Below, piece after piece: positions 50,608 to 62,204 of a stretch of 64,000 bases of DNA. Positions within the stretch are counted from its first letter, which is position 1. Each line of letters begins with the position of its first letter. A model generated the notes under the pieces. The model searched no databases. It saw only the letters and a list, made by a program, of their open reading frames with translations, and was not told the origin of the DNA. This stretch comes from Glossina fuscipes (Eukaryota > Arthropoda > Insecta > Diptera > Glossinidae): NCBI RefSeq assembly GCF_014805625.2, contig NW_023998470.1, positions 223,039-287,038 of the forward strand, in the 5' to 3' direction. A program made the translations under genes and the position numbers.

Positions 50608-52289
50608 ATTGCCTTTTCTCCTTGTATAAGTGATGTGATACGAGTGACTGGAGTCATAGAGAGGGTCATGCTGAGTAAATCAAGTTTTTAGACGATTTCA
50701 AATTTTTTCACTCTAATATAATCGACTTTTTATATAAAAAAAAATATTTCGCTCTTTCAATAATTAAAGTTTTGCTTAAGAGCGGAACACGCCAAGACTA
50801 GATGCAAGGTGTAGCCTGAAAACGACAAGAAAAAAAAGAAGAAAAAGCATAAACTTGACAATATTCAGTTTTCCATGAGCCTATAATGTCTACATTAAGA
50901 TGTGTTCGATAGATACTTCTTGATGGTGTGAAGACGAAAAACAATGACCGACTTACTCTATCTGCATCTTAAGACCTGTTGGGGATTCGCTATTCGCTGT
51001 AAAATTTAATACGAGAGACATGTGACGAGACGCAATTAGCACATGACTTGAATTTCCAAAGAACAAAACAAAAAAAGCATAGAAGAAGGCCAAAAACACT
51101 CTAATTGCATGTCTGTGTAACAAACTCACGCACATCTATCGCATTTCATTTTTATTTATACATGTTTGTACTTTCTCAAATCTTTCTCAAATATTCTTGC
51201 ATGCGCAAACACACTGACACACACGCACACATATATATAACTCTTGAATAATATTATAAGTGGCGGAAAAGTTAACTACAATAAGACATTTATTACAGTT
51301 TAACTAACCACATAACAGAGTTGGCCAACAAAAGAAATGTTTTCGTTTTCTTCGTTATTTTTATCGTTTGTTTTTTTTTTTTTTGTTAACAATATTGTTT
51401 GATTGGTTCATAAATACATAACAGCTGATCAGAAAATCCAGTGATCGCAGCCAACTTTTTTCAGTTTTGTGATTACAATTTCAGAAGGTCCCGCTTTCAG
51501 TTAATCTGCAGCCAATTGTCTATAAAAACTATTTTGAGATGAAATTGGTTGATAAACAGAGAGAGAGGTTAGCCGCATCTGACTCCGGATTGTAATATTT
51601 CCCAAATATATTTTTTGCAATAATTCTTGAAAGCGCGGCCGATAATGCCTTTATCTTAAAATTTCAATGGAATTTCCTCTTATGCTATTTTATTATCGTT
51701 ATTAAAAACAACAAAGGCTTTTAGAAAGCGCTTAACTAGTGACCAATGCAACTTTAGCTATTAACGCAAATTTTTACTGTCGCGGAATTTAACTTGGTTA
51801 TAAATTTTCTTGAACATAATATCAAAGGGATGGATGAAAATAGGAAAAGACAAGTCAACTTATCTGAGTAAATATTCTTTTTCCTTCTCCTTAGCTTAAC
51901 AGCAGTCTACAGTTCACAAGTGTGTTTTACTTTCATCTAAAATAGAGCGTTTTTTAATCATCTTTATCTCGTCTTCAACGGAGTCCTCGATTAACTTTGG
52001 AAGGTCTTTGGAAATAATGATAACAAGATTACTTCTCGAGTGATGCAAGATAAGGAGGTTTCCTTCTGATTTGATTGTATGCTCAGTTTCTCTGGCACTG
52101 TGGGCGTGTCATCGCTCCATCTTGCTCGTTTTCACTACCAAACTGCGTGCGACAATTTCCAATGTTTCTGCCAAACCCGAAGCTGACAGCTTCATGTTTG
52201 CGGCTAGCATAATGCTGAAGACAGACATTACGCAAATGGACAGACGGACATGTTTAAATTCGATCCAAAGAAATCCATTATTTTTACAT
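50608..52289. other. Non-coding stretch
   Basis: AT-rich with T and CA runs; no gene is supported. Confidence 0.35.
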
Positions 52290-53080
52290 GAGCTTCTACA
52301 CTTTATTTAACACCGATTACCGATTTTGGTCAAATATGCACCGTTTTGTTCTACAATTTGTTGCCATTTTCAAGGCAGCTTCGTAAGGCCTCTCTCGTAG
52401 AAGTCTTGGTTACCATTGACGAAAAACTCTAGTAATCGTGTTTCACAATCTTCCCTTGATGCCAATTTTTTATCATTGAGGGAATTTTGCAATGCAAGGA
52501 AAACATGATCATCGCTTGGCGCCAAGTCCGGATTATGTCGTGGATACATCAATACCTCCCAATCAAGCACCCGGAATTTTTGCAGAGTCACTTTTGACCT
52601 GTGCGATCTGGCGTTGTGCTGCTAGAACAAAACACCTTTCCTCTCGGCCAATTCTAGTCGTTTCTTGTCAATCGCCAGCTTCAAATTATTGACAGTAGAG
52701 ATACGAATTTATACTTGGCCGCATGATTCCGAACGATTCCTCTTCAGTTCCACCAAATACACTGCAGAGCCTTCCTGGCCGTTGGTTTTGGTATGGCCAT
52801 CATTTCAACTACTTCACCTCGCGCTGACCACGATCGTTTTCCCGCGATATTGTCGTAAGTGATTCAATTCTCATCCCCAGCCTCCACCCATTTAAGAAAT
52901 GAGTCAATTTCGTTCCGTTTAACCAAGTCTTCGCAGATGGAAATTCGACCCATTATGCTTTTTTGGATTAATTGGTGTGGCACCCAAACATCGAGCTTCT
53001 TTTTGAATCCATTGTGTAAATGGTTTAAAACTGTTTTATGGTCGATCTTTGCACCCTGGGTGGATCTAGCAACCTGTACG
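52290..53080 (-). mobile_element. Decayed mariner, mauritiana/mellifera-type relic
   Basis: Read on the minus strand, fragments spell the middle and end of a mariner transposase: HKTVLNHLHNGFKKKLDVW, then VPHQLIQKSIMGRISICEDL, then ITYDNI, LCIWW-like (catalytic region), then the third catalytic part with LDWEVLMYPRHNPDLAPSDD, and FYERGLTKLP near the C-terminus followed by KWQQIVEQNGAYL in frame after a stop. Frame shifts and nonsense codons break it. The first third is missing, so it is 5'-truncated. The second Asp of the catalytic set is in decayed context. It is a different subfamily from the copy at 38500. Terminal repeats were not found. Confidence 0.85.
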
Positions 53081-53529
53081 GATCTTTATGAAATGCCTGA
53101 CCGAAATTAACGAAACCTAAATTATGCGTAGTTGGCATTTAAAGTATACAGTATTTTCAACACCCTGCAAGTCACAACAGAATGGACCGAATAAAAAAAT
53201 TCTAAAAAAGGACAGAAGAAAATTCTAAAAGAATTTTTTTATTCAAATATGTCACGTTTCCAAGGCGCACAAATCTAAAATTGTTTGATCAATACTTTGC
53301 GAAATATCGATCACTACAGTCATCTACCGAAGAAATAATGGATTTCTTTTCCCCCAACTCAATACGTTTTGCGGAATCGCTGCTGGATATAAAAACCACT
53401 TGTTTGGATATGGATAAACCCTCGCAATTTGATTAGATCATTATTCATCACACTATTACAGATTGCTCGATATTTAAGTATAGATCTTGTGTGTGTGTGT
53501 GTGTGTGGCGTTTATCGAATTCACGTTTC

Positions 53530-54113
53530 CAATCTAAATTGAATTAACTGTAAGATGAAGCGACTACTCATTTTGTTTTTTCCCATAATGTGTGTAACAA
53601 CCAAAAGGAAACTTCAGAGACCCAAAAAACCATAGATATATTCTTGATCAGCGCGAAATTCTGAGCCTGATTTAACCATATCTGTCCGTCTGTCTCTGGT
53701 CGCAAAAATATCGAAGATATCGAAAAGGGCGCAATGACTGCAATTTCCACATTTACTTTATGAAGCACTCTACTCCTTGCGTTCAAAAATGGAAAACATC
53801 CGCCATGCCCACAGAAAGTTACAAGTGATTAAATTTGCTTCTTTTTCTCTTTTTTGAGCTCTGGTGTTTACTTATCATAGGTCCAACCAGACCGAATGCT
53901 TAAAACTATTTTGTACACTCCTTAAATGAAGATATATTATCTGCCTAAAAATCGGTTAATTTTAAGATGAGTGCGGTACATACCGCTATTGCTTTTTCTT
54001 AATAATACCAGCGATATGGGTATGAAATATATAAACTTGAAGAGTAGAATGCGAAAAACCTAGTGGTGGGTATGCGAGATTCGACTTCCGCTGAATATAA
54101 CTTTCTTACTTGT
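53530..54113 (+). repeat. INE-1/DINE-1-like repeat, family A, copy 5
   Basis: Landmarks ACTTCAGAGACC, TATATTCTTGATCAGCGCGA, TCTGTCCGTCTGTC and GGTCGCAAAAATATCGAAG. It ends GATTCGACTTCCGCTGAATA with tail ACTTTCTTACTTGTTTT. The hairpin arms are mismatched. Confidence 0.6.
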
Positions 54114-54754
54114 TTTTTGTCAATTTTTTGCTTCTGAAAAAACATCAAGAGCAGACATTGGACGCACGAACGGACGAACAAAAATTTGATTATCTTATGA
54201 TAATCTAAAGAACATATTCTTGGAACGTTACAAACGGAATGCAAGTTTTATCATGTCCACTTTCTTCGATGTTGGATTTAAAAGCAATAAGATCAATGGG
54301 GAAATTTGATCAAAAGCAATTATCATAAATTATTCATTCAAATAAACTCATTTAACAGCTGTAGTTGAATATTAATGCTATGTTGTGTTTTACAAAAACT
54401 TCAATCACTTTAGACACACATGAATGGTTAAGGAGACCACCATCAAGTGTGAAAAGAATTAATTACAAGCGGCGACGATCTGTTAAGGTGTTTGAAATGT
54501 ATTTCGGTTTAATCACTAATCATTAATTAACGGCTAGCAACGCTAAGAGCATTGACTTAGTCAGACATGTTAAAAACGTTGACTGACTTACAAATCTTTT
54601 TGGCTGAATACATGCAACCACATTATTAAAGTTGAATAACCAACTAACAACGGCACAAGTTTAATATATGTAATTAGTTAAATTTAAGCATTTATTAGTG
54701 AAAGAAACTTTTTTATAAATATATTTATCGAGTTATTTTCTTCTGCTTCTTTAT
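54114..54754. other. Spacer between repeats
   Basis: AT-rich, no supported gene. The start may still belong to a repeat. Confidence 0.35.
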
Positions 54755-55583
54755 ACCCATCGGATGAGGGATATAATCAGAAGGAAGCACCAGAAATCGC
54801 ACAATGTATATTTACTCTCTTGATCAGCATAAGATTCTAAATCGATTTAAGTATGTCCGTCCGTCCGACTGTTGCAAGCTTTTCCCTGGCCGCAACAACG
54901 AAGCTACCACTTTCAAATTTGGCAGAAACATTGAAACTCCTTGCAGGTATCTTGGCATTTACAATGGGTAGAATCGGTCAAAGCACGCGCTCACAGCACT
55001 ACGTAAATTGGGAACACCTCTGTTTTTCAAAGCGAATAAAAAATTGGTTTTTTGCTCATTACTCATAAGCTATAGCAAATAAATCAATACAAAAATATGA
55101 TCGCATGTTCTTTGGGCGATGGTGTAGCACTTGTGCACGAAAATGGAAAAAATTGACCCCGCCTACCCAATATTACAATATATTAAAATTTAATTGTTTT
55201 TTCAATATCTTTATAACGCGCAGACGCAACAAGCTCCAAAAGCCCGCAAAGTATGCAAGTTCTTGGACAGTTTCAAATTTGAAATGCACCTGTCTGTCTG
55301 TACATCTGTAAATATGGGCAACTTTGTAGTGTTTGTGGTAAGCATTCTCCCGTTAGCGAAAATGAAGATATTGTTTACAAATTCGCAAAGTAATTTGGAA
55401 TTGACCTAAACTTTTCAAAGGACGCGCCTACTTTTATTTTGAAAATAAAAAAAATCACTTGCGCCCCCTCTCACTATTATAGACCATGAAAATGTCTTTC
55501 TTTCTCTTCTTTTGTCTTTTTGAGGATAACGGGAAAGGGTATAAAAGATTCGGTCCTGACCGAATTTAATTTACTTACTTGTT
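54755..55583 (+). repeat. INE-1/DINE-1-like repeat, family A, copy 6, intronic
   Basis: The longest, near-complete copy: TATACCCATCGGATGAGGGA, then CTTGATCAGCATAAGATTCT, ATCGATTTAAGTATGTCCGT, TTCCCTGGCCGCAACAACGA, TTTGGCAGAAACATTGAAAC and TATCTTTATAACGCGCAGAC. It ends in hairpin ATTCGGTCCTGACCGAAT with tail TTTAATTTACTTACTTGTTTT. It stops about 26 bp before the splice acceptor of the next gene, so it lies in that gene's 5' intron. Confidence 0.8.
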
Positions 55584-55610
55584 TTCTTTTCTTTTTTTTT
55601 TTCTTACAGA

Positions 55611-56312
55611 ATGTTATCTTCACTTGAGCGTAATGTTGGTTTTTGGCTTCTTTCCGTTTTTGCCGTTTCCATTACGTCCCCTTCACTAGTCACCCCGATG
55701 ATAATCAATACAAATACATTAACTGCAACGGCAACAACAATAAATCAACCAAAAGCTCGATCGCATTTGGCTTCAAAGTTGATATTTCAAAGTCCAAGCA
55801 TGGATAATATACTTAAGGAGTTCATAGTTTCGTCGAAACCTCTACAACTACGCAAATACTCAAATCGTCCTAAGATTAAGAAAAGCAAGAAGGATTCACG
55901 TATCTATTTTATAGCAATACCGCCATTACCATATCGATTTGTACCTGGTCGAGGGTACGATTATCAACCTTTGAAAATAAAGCCCTTATTATTGGATACA
56001 AGATTCAGCAATAAAATTATGGGCGATAAAAACACTTTACCGACGAATTTCCTTCAATTTGAGAAATCTCAGCAGTCGACTACAAATGTGAAAGCGTCGC
56101 AGAAATCTTATCGAATCGAAACGGCAACGTCGCCAGTATCGGCTACTGCTAAGAAACCCGCCGAAAGTAAAATCTATAACCTAGATCGTGCGGACTATCA
56201 TTTCAATGGGCGGCCTACGAGACTGCAAGCCGTCCATGCAGCAGCCAAGTTTAAATTGAAGCCAGAAAAGCTCAAAGCAAACTTATTTGTAGATAAAAAT
56301 GTAATTTACTGA
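55611..56312 (+). CDS. 233-residue secreted basic protein, FNGRP motif
   Basis: One exon of 233 residues. A pyrimidine-rich acceptor (CTTTTTTTTTTCTTACAG) ends one base before the ATG, so a 5' exon exists; if that exon is coding the true start could be further up. Residues 1-29 resemble a signal peptide (FWLLSVFAVSITSP). The remainder is basic and Lys-rich. IYFIAIPPLPYRFVP (98-112) and YHFNGRP (196-202) match IYYVRLPTPPYLFLP and YYFNGRP of the 425-residue protein at 19730-21007, in the same order; this suggests a small secreted family of unknown role. No cysteines, transmembrane segments or catalytic motifs are seen. A paralogous extracellular or cuticle-type protein is likely; other roles cannot be excluded. 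Confidence 0.7.
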   Translation: MLSSLERNVGFWLLSVFAVSITSPSLVTPMIINTNTLTATATTINQPKARSHLASKLIFQSPSMDNILKEFIVSSKPLQLRKYSNRPKIKKSKKDSRIYFIAIPPLPYRFVPGRGYDYQPLKIKPLLLDTRFSNKIMGDKNTLPTNFLQFEKSQQSTTNVKASQKSYRIETATSPVSATAKKPAESKIYNLDRADYHFNGRPTRLQAVHAAAKFKLKPEKLKANLFVDKNVIY

Positions 56313-56773
56313 AATGTGTGCGTTTAAATGAGAAAGAAGAAGAAGAAGAAGAGAAAACCAGTAAACGAAATGAAGAGGACAAGAAATGAATGAATAAGTA
56401 TTCGATTACCCTATAGATAATGCACTGATCAATAAGGATTATAATCAAATATCAAGTTAAAGTTTCCTTCGTTTTTTCCCCTTAAATTTTCTTCATCTAG
56501 AACGTTCTCTCTTCTTTAAATTTTTTCTTTTCACTTTTAGATAATTTAAATTGAACCCTAAGTCTCTGAGAAAAATTCCGTAAAATATTTTATATTTTGA
56601 AAAATGTCTAATGTTTAAATAATATCGCGCGAAATATTATTAACCATACAGCATATGAATCTAGTATTTGATTAGGAAAAGCTTTATATGTAAACATAAA
56701 TTAAGTTTTTTTTTTTTTTGTTTTTTATTTATTTTTTTTTTTTTTATAGAAAAACTGTATATAAAATAAGCGA

Positions 56774-56779
56774 AATAAA
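56774..56779 (+). terminator. Possible poly(A) signal of the 233-residue gene
   Basis: AATAAA occurs about 460 bases after the stop codon, following a T-rich run. Confidence 0.4.
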
Positions 56780-58245
56780 GCACTATGAAGACTCTCAAGA
56801 ATTTTTTCTCTAATATCATTAATCAGTGAATTTCAGATGGATAGGAAAGGATAACTCAATCAGCTTACTGATAAAGATGTAAACGAAATTTTTAAACGGT
56901 TTTAGTAAACAAGAGAAACACTTCGCAATCGTTGCTCCAATGATGACATTGACAATACTTCAAACTCTGTCCAACCCAATCTATCCATACATAAAAAAAT
57001 GCTTCAAAATGTTTCGTTATGTTCGTTATATTTCGGCCAAAACGATGATGCTTCCAAGACTTATAAAACCCGGTCACATTTATGGTGGAGACAGAGCTTT
57101 ATCATAATCAGGATTAAACAATGTCTACAAAAACAGTTTTGGAATCGAACTTCCAAAGGTAATTTTTCTGCTGAAACGAAACGAAATAGAGTCATTCTTG
57201 CCGGAATGGGCAGCGCTGTAATGAGTGCGACCGGTCAGAACAACCGTCATTTGTTTCGTTCCCCGTAGAGCTTTCTCTGCATAATCCAAAACTAACTTCA
57301 AAAGCTCTATGCCAGTTCTAGTTTTTCGTCTAGGAGGATAATGGTTTTGAATAGAAAAATGGCATCAGATTATCGATTACAACTGCAGGTATCAGGTGTA
57401 GCAAAGTTAATTCGGAATGGAAGAAGAATGCGTTCGATTTTTGCCGGAAAAACACTAGGAACTTAGTCTTTGGTGTTATATCACATATTTGTTAATGCAC
57501 ATGTTTTGTATTGCATATGTATATATATATAAAATGTGTAGGATTTCCATTAGCAGCTCGCCTCATCGAACGACACGTGCAATATGGTCGTTTTGCAAAG
57601 TGAACTGCACTCCACTCTCGAAACCGTATACCAACAGCTGCCGATCCCACTTGACCTAAAGATTCCAAACAATTTTCCAGTTTTTCATAACACTTACAAT
57701 AGTTCTTTCACGATCGGAACTCTTTCTTCTAAACTTTTACGACACTTCCAATTCTTTAAAAAAATTCAAATGACCGTTTGCCCGTCACGACCTGTTTGAA
57801 ACGCTGCGGTCGATTGAAAAAGTAGGGATGATTTCCAGATGTAGTTAAAAACGGAACTATTTTTATAACCTTTTGGACTTGAAACTTTTAAACTGTAAAT
57901 TACATAATTGCACGACGCAACCTAAAAAAAGGCAGCGCAACGACAGATTCGTCATGAGAAGTGGCTTGTTTTCAACCCATTTCTGTTTGTTTTCTTTTCC
58001 TTTTTTATATCGAAACTCACATTCACCCGCAACAACCTCAGATAAGTGCAGTATTATTCGCAACTGATCGTCTCCCGAAACGAAAAGTCGATCCTGTAGC
58101 GAAATATACAAATCGGCTTAGTAATGCTCCTGTGCTTAATCTTCTCACGCCCACAGAAACTTGTTTGGACGTTTACATCCGTTTAAATTATAGTTACTAT
58201 CAGGGATAATAAGAAGAAAAATTTGATATCAAATTACGAGGAATG
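56780..58245. other. Non-coding stretch
   Basis: No supported gene. Short frames (for example 57584-57799) lack splice signals or recognisable motifs. Confidence 0.35.
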
Positions 58246-58472
58246 TAGGAGAAGTTCTTTATTCGCTGGGTATATGTGCCGCAAATACAGAAACCGTGAA
58301 TATGGAATGGTAATTGGATACCTATTGGAATCCTTTTATTATTATGTATGTACTTATTCGACCCGCGAATAAAGAAATTCATAGCCGCGAATATAGGAAT
58401 TTTTTTAATTTTTTTTAATCCGCGAATAATGAAAATGCGAATGAAGGAAGCGCGAATAAGGAGCTTTCACTG
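58246..58472. mobile_element. pogo/Tigger-like MITE
   Basis: The right end on the minus strand reads CAGTGAAAGCTCCTTATTCG and is followed by TA (58473-58474). The left end, TAGGAGAAGTTCTTTATTCG, is its inverted match at about 15 of 22 positions. The 227-bp interior has about six CGCGAATA-like words and no coding capacity. Size, TIR form and TA target fit a MITE of the pogo/Tigger branch of the Tc1-mariner superfamily. Confidence 0.65.
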
Positions 58473-58474
58473 TA

Positions 58475-60269
58475 CAAATCTTATAGCTTGATTCACTAGT
58501 ACTTAGGGTACTTATGGTATACCGTAGGTTGGTGCAGTAGGAGCGAAAAAGAAATTAAAAAAAAAAGAAACGATCCGTGAAGAAATGCAGGAATATGGTT
58601 AAGCCTTAGAGAATCCGAGTAATAAATTCATTTTATCGCTTTGGTATCCCAACAAACCGTTTTTAAGGGTTTCTTCTTTTTCTCTGCCTTTTTGAAACAA
58701 ATCGCCAGAATCGTATGTCCGCGAGTAAGAATATGGAAAACTGTGCAATGCACCAAACAAACGAGAAGCGATCGTGTCATTGGAAACAACAGGAGATTGT
58801 AAGTAGATTTTTTTGGCTTTTTTGCTATAATTGCTGGAAACACAAAGTAATTCCTTATCTTCTTACTATTGTTTGGAGAAATTGTTTAAGAAAATTTAGA
58901 TAAAATTAAAATTAGTTCAATTTCTTGGCCCAATTCGGTTTCAGTTATTACTAACTCCATCGCCTGGTAGGCACTAGTAGTATTCGCTCGCCATCACTTG
59001 TGTCACAAAGATAAACGGAATGACCTCTTCAAAACTGTCGATTAGATTACGCTTTAGTAATCGGGCATTACAGATGTCTCTGGCGTGAAGTCTGCAGAAC
59101 CATTGGCAATTTGTTGTCTAGTCGAAGTGGGCGCCCCTCAGCCTTGCACGTAATGTGTGACACGAGTAAGAAAGTATAGATATGGTCTCAACATTCCCCA
59201 CTGGTCGAGTCAAAGTCTACCAAACGTCTAATTATTTAATGCCCCCGGACAGTACAAAAACATATCAAAAGGCTTAACGGAAACGGAAATTTTATATGTG
59301 ATCTTCGCCATAGAAAGGGAAATTTCCGACCAACTGGCCATTAAGCCATTGGCATTTTCCATTTTTTATTAACATATTCGGGCTCGAGTCATTTGACTTT
59401 TGACTGAATGAGAAATTTTCCAACACGTCCAGCATATACGAATAGCTCATCTTTGGATAGTGTCCGTAGAGCGACTTATCATCGTAAAAGATAAAACGTT
59501 ATTTGGACACGCCGTACCGATCGAAACGAAAAATAATAACAAAGAGAAACACAGGATGTGGCCAGTGCATAACAACGCGGTGCTTCCGAAGATTCCTTAA
59601 GAGAATTGGAATTATAGGGCCGAGTGTTGTCAAGCTGAATAAGTGTTCTCGGTATTATTATTAAGCCTCGTCTACTTATCCCGTCTACTATCCCTATTCT
59701 TTTATATGCCATCATTTTATTTACTCTCTACTGAAATGAAAATAAACCGAAAGGTATTGAAAATAAATTCAAATACTTGTCGTATTGTCGGTTGACAAGT
59801 AAAATTGGTAGGTGAGAACTTTTTGCACTTTTCACAAAATGCCTGAATATTTTTTTGAATAAATTTCTTTACATGTATTGTACGCCTTTAGAGAATGATT
59901 CTCAAACATTCAACAGGTGTGGTTACCATTTCACAGACAAGGGCAGAAGAAAAAAAAGAAAAACGAGAAGAAGTAAAAAATCTCAGCCTTTACAGAAGTT
60001 GTTGTTTGTATTGTTTTTTCTTTTCTTTCTTAATTTTATATATATATATATAGATGTTGCGTTGATGGAAGAATAAATCGCTGGCGCCAATTTGTAAAAA
60101 GTTTTAACGGGTGAACCGCCATATGTAAGCAAAAGATCAGCATAATTCATCATTCCATTTGTTTCATATAGAAAATTCTTACGCAAGCAAAACACAACAA
60201 ACAAATTGATATCATAAATTTTTTTTTGTTTCAAATTGAACGTAGCGCAATAAAATATATTTATTGTAT
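58475..60269. other. Non-coding stretch
   Basis: No supported gene. It holds a TA-rich microsatellite near 60038-60051. Confidence 0.35.
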
Positions 60270-60385
60270 TACTTTGCAATGGCAACGCTGTGCACGCTCT
60301 AGGCTGTTTAAGCGCAAATATTCAGTTTATTATTCTTAGTTCAGTTCTTACGAATAAACGTATTAGAATTTTTGTCGCGCATATA
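60270..60385 (+). promoter_or_regulatory. Candidate promoter upstream of vasa-like locus
   Basis: AATGGCAACGCTGTGC (about 60278-60293) resembles the GGCARCG core-promoter word of flies. It is followed by TATTCAGTTT and TTAGTTCAGTTCTTAC, which are initiator-like (TCAGTT), and then by a sequence resembling a leader. It lies upstream of the vasa-like exons on the same strand and before the nested vig-like copy. There is no direct evidence of use. Confidence 0.3.
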
Positions 60386-60566
60386 TAATATATAAATAAA
60401 TTTATATAAAATATAATTATTTATGACATTACAAGTCTTCTTACTGGAAGTTTTTTAATAAGTTTAAAAGGTATATTTTGAAGTGTGATATAGGTGAGTA
60501 TAGAAATATAAATTGACATTTATTTGAAGAAGTAAATGAAAAAGAAGACTTTTTTTTTTTTTTCAT

Positions 60567-60600
60567 CCGCCTGAGTGGCGAGTAGAAATAATTGTACATT
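60567..60600 (+). mobile_element. SINE fragment, internally deleted
   Basis: CCGCCTGAGTGGCGAGTAG joins straight to AAATAATTGTACATT. The first part is the SINE head; the second resembles the GAAATTGTACATACC at the end of copy 2 (44949-45156). The body between is missing. A poly-T run precedes it. Confidence 0.5.
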
Positions 60601-61167
60601 AAATTATTGGGGAAGAAGTATACAACTTCTAAATGGTGGAACATAAATTAATATCGCAATTCTTAGATTAAGCAGGAAAAACTAAAAGGTGCCTTTAAAA
60701 TGCCGTTATAATGAAGAAATTTAAAAGAAAGAAGGATTTATTTAGATAGCTTGGCTATGTATACATATGTACATATATATGAAAATACATAATGTATATA
60801 TGTTTTTTCGAAATTCTACATGCACACATGTGTGCATATATATATATATACTTCGTCTACCATAAGTTTCAGTGTTCTCCAAGCATTAAAGTAAATATAA
60901 GAAATTTTTACAACTCTGTTGTATGTTTTATTTCATTGTGTTCCTTTGTGAGTCCTCCATTTTGCGTCCGTTGAAATTTTCATAAAGCGATTTGTTTTTT
61001 TAAGTTGAAGGAAAGCGAAAAAAATAACTTAATAATATTTGGCTTTAATTATAAGTTGATCACGTAATTATTTCAATTGAAAGTGAAGTATACTTAGCTT
61101 TTTCTTTTCGAATTTTGTTTTTCTTTTTTTTTATTTTTTGTTTAATTTCAATCATTTGCATTTGTTT
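60601..61167. other. Non-coding, probable vasa-like intron
   Basis: AT-rich with TA runs (60835-60850) and no exon that I can recognise. Any vasa 5' exons would be expected here or upstream; none was found. Confidence 0.35.
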
Positions 61168-61967
61168 CTAAGCCAAAGTAGGAAATTGACGTTCATCGTT
61201 GACTTTGAGTGCTAAATTTTGCTGATGTTTATCTGACGTAAACTGGCGTTTACCGCCACGTTCACCGCCACCGGCGGCTAAATTATTGGCATCCGTACCC
61301 GATATTCCACCAGCGCTGCCACCGCCAGTAGCCCTAGGCTTACTATCATTATTATTATTGCCAGTAGAATGAGGGGCGTTGGTCCCTCCACCACCGCCAC
61401 CACCGCGTCCTCCACCGCGACCACGTCCACCAAAACCGCTGCCAATGCGACGACCATCATTGAAATTGAATTGTATGTCTAAAATACGCTGCTGACGTCC
61501 TACACGTTGTGGATACATGGCGGGGTCATATTCCAATTCCAATTCCTCTTCACTTTCATTCTCCTTTTTCTTATTATTGTTCAAAACAATCATTTTCTTC
61601 CACGGTGATGTGTCCTCGCCTAAAATATTTTTGGAAATTTTAAAAATTTCTATAAATTACTTTGTACTTTACCCTCGCCAGCCTTGTGTATGTTGAATTG
61701 CGGTTTAGCTCTTTGTTGCTGTTGGGCTTTTCATTCATCAAGGGTCAATTCTTTTACTTCTTCCTCCACGTGTTCGTTTGCTCATTGCTTTGTGGTTGAT
61801 CATTAATGGTTTCATCAATCTTTTCAGTACCACCACTGGTATATGCAGCAAGGTTCACATTGTCTTCATTATTATTATTTTTAGTATTCACTTCATCAAT
61901 GATATCCTAAACAGACCCCCAGTTTTGAGCACCAGAGCCATCGCATTTGTCGACAGCCTTAACACCT
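61168..61967 (-). pseudogene. vig: vig-like (SERBP1/HABP4 family) pseudogene, nested in vasa-like locus
   Basis: vig encodes an RNA-binding RG-rich protein of the SERBP1/HABP4 family, linked with ribosomes and RISC. Here two exons survive on the minus strand. The 3' exon (61619-61168) begins GEDTSPWKK, passes an acidic ESEEELELE, MYPQRVGRQQRILDIQFNFN and a GGRGRGGGRGG region, and ends KVNDERQFPTLA, keeping a normal stop. A 53-bp intron (61672-61620) separates it from an exon ending NIHKAGE-G. That exon reads VKAVDKCDGSGAQNWGSV, then a TAG, then a Gln/Asn-rich part, a frame shift after SNEQTN, and KELTLDE where the conserved Trp is a TGA stop. N-terminal exons are not visible. Two nonsense codons and a frame shift in conserved positions make it a pseudogene, though the last exon could still be open. 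Confidence 0.8.
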
Positions 61968-62204
61968 TTTTATAGATCGTATTCAGAAATATTAAAAATT
62001 AATTTTTGAAAATTTATAAAGTAGTAGTAAAGATTTATGTTGTGAGTGTTACCAAAAGTTTTTCTTAACATTCTTTTTTATCTACACAAAAGTAAATTTT
62101 TTTTTTTTTTAAGTTTAATATATATATATATAATTTTAATTATATGTACATATATATACACAAACACTTTTTAGAGCTGAGTAACGATTTCATTTATCTT
62201 TTAG

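Noticed and set aside
61278..61460. Val/Ala-rich frame opposite the RG tract
   Set aside because: Shadow frame of the repetitive GGRG-coding DNA in the vig-like exon.
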